In this document: in pieces, positions 5,927 through 8,611 of the stretch | Layout: each line of letters opens with the position of its first letter | Numbering within the stretch: the first letter of the stretch is position 1 | NCBI GenBank assembly: GCA_947467405.1 | Contig: CANIIN010000086.1 | Span: 1 to 8,611 of the forward strand | Source: Betaproteobacteria bacterium | Lineage (GTDB): Bacteria; Pseudomonadota; Gammaproteobacteria; Burkholderiales; SG8-39 | Length of the DNA stretch: 8,611 nt | Direction: 5' to 3' | Program-made: the position numbers and the translations under genes | Notes under the pieces: model-generated | Told to the model about the DNA's origin: nothing | The model's database searches: none | Seen by the model: the letters and a program-made list of their open reading frames with translations, nothing else

Positions 5927-6787
5927 CTACTTCAACTGCTTGTCCAGCGTAAACCTCGCCCCGTTATCCTGCGCCAATATCTGCACCAGAAACGGCATCA
6001 CCTTCCTCAGCATTCCCAGCAACGTATAGGGTGGATTCACGATGTACACGCCGCTGCCGTGCAGGCCGAAGCCGTCTTCCTGGGGGTGCTTCACCGACAA
6101 CGACACGTGCAGCCACTCGATGTCGGGGTTGCGCATGAGGGCGGCGGGGAGTTGCTGGGCTTCGCGGCGTTGCACCTGCGGGTACCAGATCATGTAGGTG
6201 CCGGTGGGGAAGCGCTCGAGGCCTTCACGCAGGGTGATGAGCACGCGGCGGTAGTCATTCTTGTCTTCGTACGACGGGTCGATGAGGATCACGCCGCGGC
6301 GCGGCACCGGCGGCAGGATGGACTTCAGGTCGTTGAAGCCGTCGCCGGGTTTGACCATCACCTGCTGGGCGGCCGCGCCGATGTGCTTCTTGGAGAAGTA
6401 TTCCTCCAGCACGCGGCTCTCGGTGGTGTGCAACTCGAACAGGCGCAGCCGATCGCTCCTGCGCAGCATTTGCAGGCCGAGCTGCGGCGAGCCGGGGTAG
6501 TAACGCAGCTTGCCGTCGGGGTTGTGCTGGCGCACCTGCGCGACGTAATCCTCCAGCGGTTCCGGCAGGACCTTCTGCGCCCACAGCCGCGTGATGCCGG
6601 ACTCGAACTCGGAGTGCTTGCGCGCATAGGTGGATTCCAGCGAATAGAGCGCGGCGCCGGCGTGCGTGTCAATGCACCAGAAGGGTTTGTCCTTCTTGGC
6701 CATGTGGCGCAGCAGCTGCACGAGGATGAAGTGCTTGAGGACGTCGGCGTGGTTCCCGGCGTGGAAGCCGTGGCGGTAACTGAGCAT
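5927..6787 (-). CDS. rlmJ: 23S rRNA (adenine(2030)-N(6))-methyltransferase RlmJ
   Basis: SAM-dependent methyltransferase that in E. coli makes m6A2030 in 23S rRNA; a cytoplasmic enzyme acting on ribosome assembly intermediates. The 286 residues match E. coli RlmJ (280) in length and order. Visible features are the N-terminal signature MLSYRHGFHAGNHADVLKH, the SAM-binding DTHAG (residues 40-44), YYPGSP (96-101), the ELH acidic motif (118-120), and catalytic motif IV as DPSYE (170-174), where E. coli has DPPYE. NPPY near the C-terminal third (residues about 255) is also retained. ATG 6785-6787 is preceded by AAGG nine bases upstream. It follows the 6842-7474 gene by 54 bp on the same strand and probably shares its transcript. 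It ends in an intergenic region with terminators. The DPSY variant seems common among RlmJ homologues, so activity is expected. Confidence 0.96.
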   Translation of the reverse strand: MLSYRHGFHAGNHADVLKHFILVQLLRHMAKKDKPFWCIDTHAGAALYSLESTYARKHSEFESGITRLWAQKVLPEPLEDYVAQVRQHNPDGKLRYYPGSPQLGLQMLRRSDRLRLFELHTTESRVLEEYFSKKHIGAAAQQVMVKPGDGFNDLKSILPPVPRRGVILIDPSYEDKNDYRRVLITLREGLERFPTGTYMIWYPQVQRREAQQLPAALMRNPDIEWLHVSLSVKHPQEDGFGLHGSGVYIVNPPYTLLGMLRKVMPFLVQILAQDNGARFTLDKQLK

Positions 6788-6841
6788 GGGTTGTTGCCTT
6801 GGGTGTGTCGGTGTGTGTTGATTGATGTGCGGCGCGGGCGT

Positions 6842-7474
6842 TCAGCCGCCGGCTTTCTCGCCGGTGTTGTTGCCGACTGGCGCTGCGGGCGCACTGGCGC
6901 CCGGCGCATCAGGACAGCTGGCCGTGTTGATGTCCATGCTGCCGACGTTCTGCCCGGCGCCATCGCGATACTGGTAGCGCACGGTGACACCGTCGCTCAG
7001 CCACGTCGCGTGCTGGCCCGACGTGCACACGCCCCTGCGCATGCGCTCGACAAAGGTCAGGGCGAGCGAGGTCTGGTTTGCCGCGGTGTCGCTGGTGTCC
7101 AGCAGGGTGTAGAGATAGGTGAACATCAGTCCCGGTCCGTACTCGGCGCCATCCAGACTGATGGTGCGGGTCACGGTGATGGGCGTGCTGCTGTTGACGT
7201 AGGCGGCCGAGATGGCCAGCGCGGCATGCCTGGCGTAGTGATCCTTGATGCCCATGGCGTTCAGCGTGGCCCACATCACCACGGCGCTGGCGACGGACAG
7301 CACGATGGCGGTGAGGGCGCGGCGCGATTGCTGGCGCGCCAGCGCGACGATGCCAAACACCAGTCCGACGGGCGGCAGCAGCAGGCTGACGACGATGTCG
7401 CTGCGGGTGGCCTTGGTGTGGTGGACGGGCTGGACGGACGGGGCCGCGGCGTTCAGCGATTCTGCATCAGGCAA
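6842..7474 (-). CDS. Uncharacterised two-helix membrane protein with probable periplasmic domain
   Basis: A 210-residue protein I cannot name. The first 25 residues are polar. Two hydrophobic helices follow (about 27-46 and 53-71), joined by the basic turn RQQSRR, which the positive-inside rule places in the cytoplasm, leaving both ends outside. The remaining 135 residues, with an FTYLYTLLDT segment and two cysteines (C150, C187), would then be a periplasmic domain possibly closed by a disulfide. The pattern FTY.YTL ... VC ... GV..RY.Y.D..G ... C resembles a widespread family of unknown function, from memory. The C-terminal tail is Ala/Pro/Gly-rich. The start is TTG 7472-7474 with GGAG six bases upstream; no in-frame ATG lies nearby. 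It probably forms a two-gene unit with rlmJ. No link to rRNA modification is evident. Confidence 0.82.
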   Translation of the reverse strand: MPDAESLNAAAPSVQPVHHTKATRSDIVVSLLLPPVGLVFGIVALARQQSRRALTAIVLSVASAVVMWATLNAMGIKDHYARHAALAISAAYVNSSTPITVTRTISLDGAEYGPGLMFTYLYTLLDTSDTAANQTSLALTFVERMRRGVCTSGQHATWLSDGVTVRYQYRDGAGQNVGSMDINTASCPDAPGASAPAAPVGNNTGEKAGG

Positions 7475-7506
7475 GTGGTGCTCCGGCGGGAGGGCTTCAA
7501 GCCTGC

Positions 7507-7512
7507 ATTCTA
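7507..7512 (-). promoter_or_regulatory. Candidate -10 element for the 6842-7474 gene and rlmJ
   Basis: On the minus strand TAGAAT lies 32 bases before the TTG start, giving a leader of roughly 25 bases that contains GGAG. No good -35 is visible 16-18 bases upstream. The same hexamer is used by the enoyl-CoA hydratase promoter facing the other way. Confidence 0.4.
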
Positions 7513-7569
7513 CGCGTCACCCTGCATCGCGCCAGAATTGCCGAGTGATATGCGCGGCGCAGGTACGGA

Positions 7570-7767
7570 TTACATCTGCCGGAACAGGTCGGCGTAGATG
7601 CGGCTCACCGGCAGGCGCTCGGGACGGTTGCGCAGCGACAGCGACAGGCGCCCGGCATCGTCGCGCGTGGCGGCGGCGACTTCGTCCATGTTGACCAAGG
7701 TGCTGCGATGGATCTGCTGGAAGCGTCCCGGCAGAAAGGCCTGCGCCAGGCATCGAGGCGCCCCCTG
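7570..7767 (-). pseudogene. C-terminal remnant of a LytTR-type response regulator
   Basis: On the minus strand an open stretch of 65 codons ends at TAA (7570-7572). It reads LPGRFQQIHRSTLVNMDEV, then about 13 residues later RLSLSLRN, and ends LPVSRIYADLFRQM. This is the second half of a LytTR DNA-binding domain (beta strands with the IHRSxLVN signature) with a normal C terminus for AlgR/LytR-like regulators. The receiver domain and the first half of the LytTR domain are absent: a TAG stop lies in frame at 7768-7770, no usable start codon precedes the domain, and the upstream DNA is the enoyl-CoA hydratase promoter region. It is therefore a decayed or truncated gene unlikely to make a product. 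A sequencing frameshift cannot restore it, because the missing N-terminal part is not present in any frame between 7770 and 7850. Confidence 0.78.
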
Positions 7768-7774
7768 CTAGAAT
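7766..7774 (+). promoter_or_regulatory. Extended -10 promoter of the enoyl-CoA hydratase gene
   Basis: TGCTAGAAT is an extended -10 (TGN followed by TAGAAT at 7769-7774). A start of transcription near 7781 would give a leader of about 70 bases before ATG 7851. No convincing -35 is present, which extended -10 promoters tolerate. Confidence 0.55.
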
Positions 7775-7850
7775 GGATTTTGGACGCGCCGGCGGCTGTT
7801 GTCCGGGCCGGCGCAGCACGCTTTCATCGACAACCACCTGAGAGAAACCC

Positions 7851-8611
7851 ATGGCTTACGAGAATATCCTCACCGAAACCCGCGGTCGCATCGGCCTGAT
7901 CACCCTGCACCGGCCCAAGGCCCTGAACGCGCTGAACGACAGCCTGATGGATGAGCTGGGCCAGGCGCTGGAAGCCTTCGATGCCGATGACAACATCGGC
8001 GCCATCGTGCTGACCGGCAGCGAGCGGGCTTTTGCCGCGGGCGCCGACATCGGCGCCATGGCGACCCTGAGCTACATGGATGTCTACAAGGCCGAGTACA
8101 TCACCCGCAACTGGGAAAAACTGAAGCTGGTGAGAAAGCCGGTGATCGCCGCCGTGGCGGGATTCGCGCTGGGTGGCGGCTGCGAACTGGCCATGGCCTG
8201 CGATTTCATCATCGCCGCCGATACAGCCAAGTTCGGCCAGCCGGAAGTGAAACTGGCGATCATCCCGGGCGCCGGCGGCACGCAGCGCCTGCCGCGCGCC
8301 ATCGGCAAGGCCAAGGCCATGGACCTCGCGCTGACCGGACGGATGATGGACGCCGCCGAAGCCGAGCGCGCCGGCCTGGTGTCGCGCATCGTGCCGGCCG
8401 ACAAACTGCTGGACGAGGCGTTGGCCGCCGCGGCGCAGATTTGCGAGTTTTCGTCGCCGTCGGTGATGATGATCAAGGAGTCGGTCAACCGCGCCTTCGA
8501 GGGCCCGCTGGCCGAGGGCATGTTGTTTGAGCGCCGGCTGTTCCACTCGTTGTTCGCGACCGAAGACCAGAAGGAAGGCATGAAGGCTTTCGTGGAGAAG
8601 CGCAAGCCGGC
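7851..8611 (+). CDS. Enoyl-CoA hydratase, 3' partial
   Basis: Crotonase-family enzyme that adds water to trans-2-enoyl-CoA during fatty-acid or related acyl-CoA breakdown; cytoplasmic, usually hexameric. 253 codons are present, ending ...EKRKP at the window edge. The family is about 258 residues, so only a few codons are missing. Visible are HRPKALNAL (20-28), the oxyanion-hole segment AGADI (63-67), GGGCEL with catalytic Glu112, FGQPEV with catalytic Glu132, and IPGAGGTQRLPR just after. Both catalytic glutamates are retained, which favours true hydratase over isomerase or dehalogenase relatives. The start ATG follows GAGAGA by five bases. The promoter is the extended -10 at 7766-7774. No other beta-oxidation gene lies in the window, so the pathway (general fatty acid, phenylacetate, branched-chain) cannot be fixed. 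Confidence 0.95.
   Translation, partial: MAYENILTETRGRIGLITLHRPKALNALNDSLMDELGQALEAFDADDNIGAIVLTGSERAFAAGADIGAMATLSYMDVYKAEYITRNWEKLKLVRKPVIAAVAGFALGGGCELAMACDFIIAADTAKFGQPEVKLAIIPGAGGTQRLPRAIGKAKAMDLALTGRMMDAAEAERAGLVSRIVPADKLLDEALAAAAQICEFSSPSVMMIKESVNRAFEGPLAEGMLFERRLFHSLFATEDQKEGMKAFVEKRKP

Noticed and set aside
5584..5952. Short ORFs on both strands within the nested inverted repeat
   Set aside because: They translate the palindrome and give near-identical peptides in both directions; similar repeat-derived ORFs are often misannotated as hypothetical proteins.
5726..7597. 623-codon plus-strand ORF across the intergenic palindrome, rlmJ and the membrane protein
   Set aside because: Longest frame in the area, but RlmJ on the other strand is unmistakable and the translation has no recognisable domain.

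Overview
The window looks like chromosomal DNA from a GC-rich proteobacterium, most likely a gammaproteobacterium of the Xanthomonadales/Lysobacterales type. The reasons are high-GC codon use, an RlmJ-type rRNA methyltransferase, a LytTR regulator tail ending in LPVSR...FRQM, TAGAAT-type -10 elements, and intergenic palindromes of the CGTCATTCCCGCGAAAGCGGG and TTCCTTTTCTTG...CAAGAAAAGGAA kinds. The assignment is by eye and could be wrong at order level.

Layout. 1-2165 (+) is the 3' four fifths of a type II-like P-type cation ATPase; it enters from the left edge just before its TGES motif. 2166-2884 has no credible gene but holds three palindromic structures: a two-lobed repeat (2220-2301), a short perfect hairpin (2393-2414) and a 270-bp three-arm palindrome (2611-2880) that ends four bases before the next start codon. 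2885-4045 and 4089-5621 (+) are two MFS exporters from different subfamilies, 43 bp apart and probably co-transcribed. 5622-5926, between convergent genes, is almost filled by a 229-bp nested inverted repeat (5657-5885) that includes mirrored terminator-like hairpins. On the minus strand follow rlmJ (5927-6787) and, upstream of it, an uncharacterised two-helix membrane protein with a probable periplasmic domain (6842-7474). Next comes the C-terminal remnant of a LytTR response regulator (7570-7767, minus). Last is an enoyl-CoA hydratase (7851 to the right edge, +), missing only a few C-terminal codons.

How it fits together. The two MFS genes form a plausible export operon. Its left flank is the large three-arm palindrome and its right flank is the nested inverted repeat. 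The minus-strand pair (membrane protein then rlmJ) probably shares one promoter near 7507-7512 and converges on the same intergenic inverted repeat as the MFS operon. The enoyl-CoA hydratase gene starts a separate rightward unit from an extended -10 promoter that sits where the LytTR gene has been cut off.

Most unusual item: the 2611-2880 element. Its three stems (23, 16 and 20 bp) are each perfectly complementary and meet at an almost gap-free junction. Its two 99-nt arms carry the same conserved sequence blocks in opposite orientation around unrelated tip hairpins. No recombinase, reverse transcriptase or transposase lies in the window, so it is either a non-autonomous repeat or a structured leader for the MFS gene. 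I do not recognise it as a named family.
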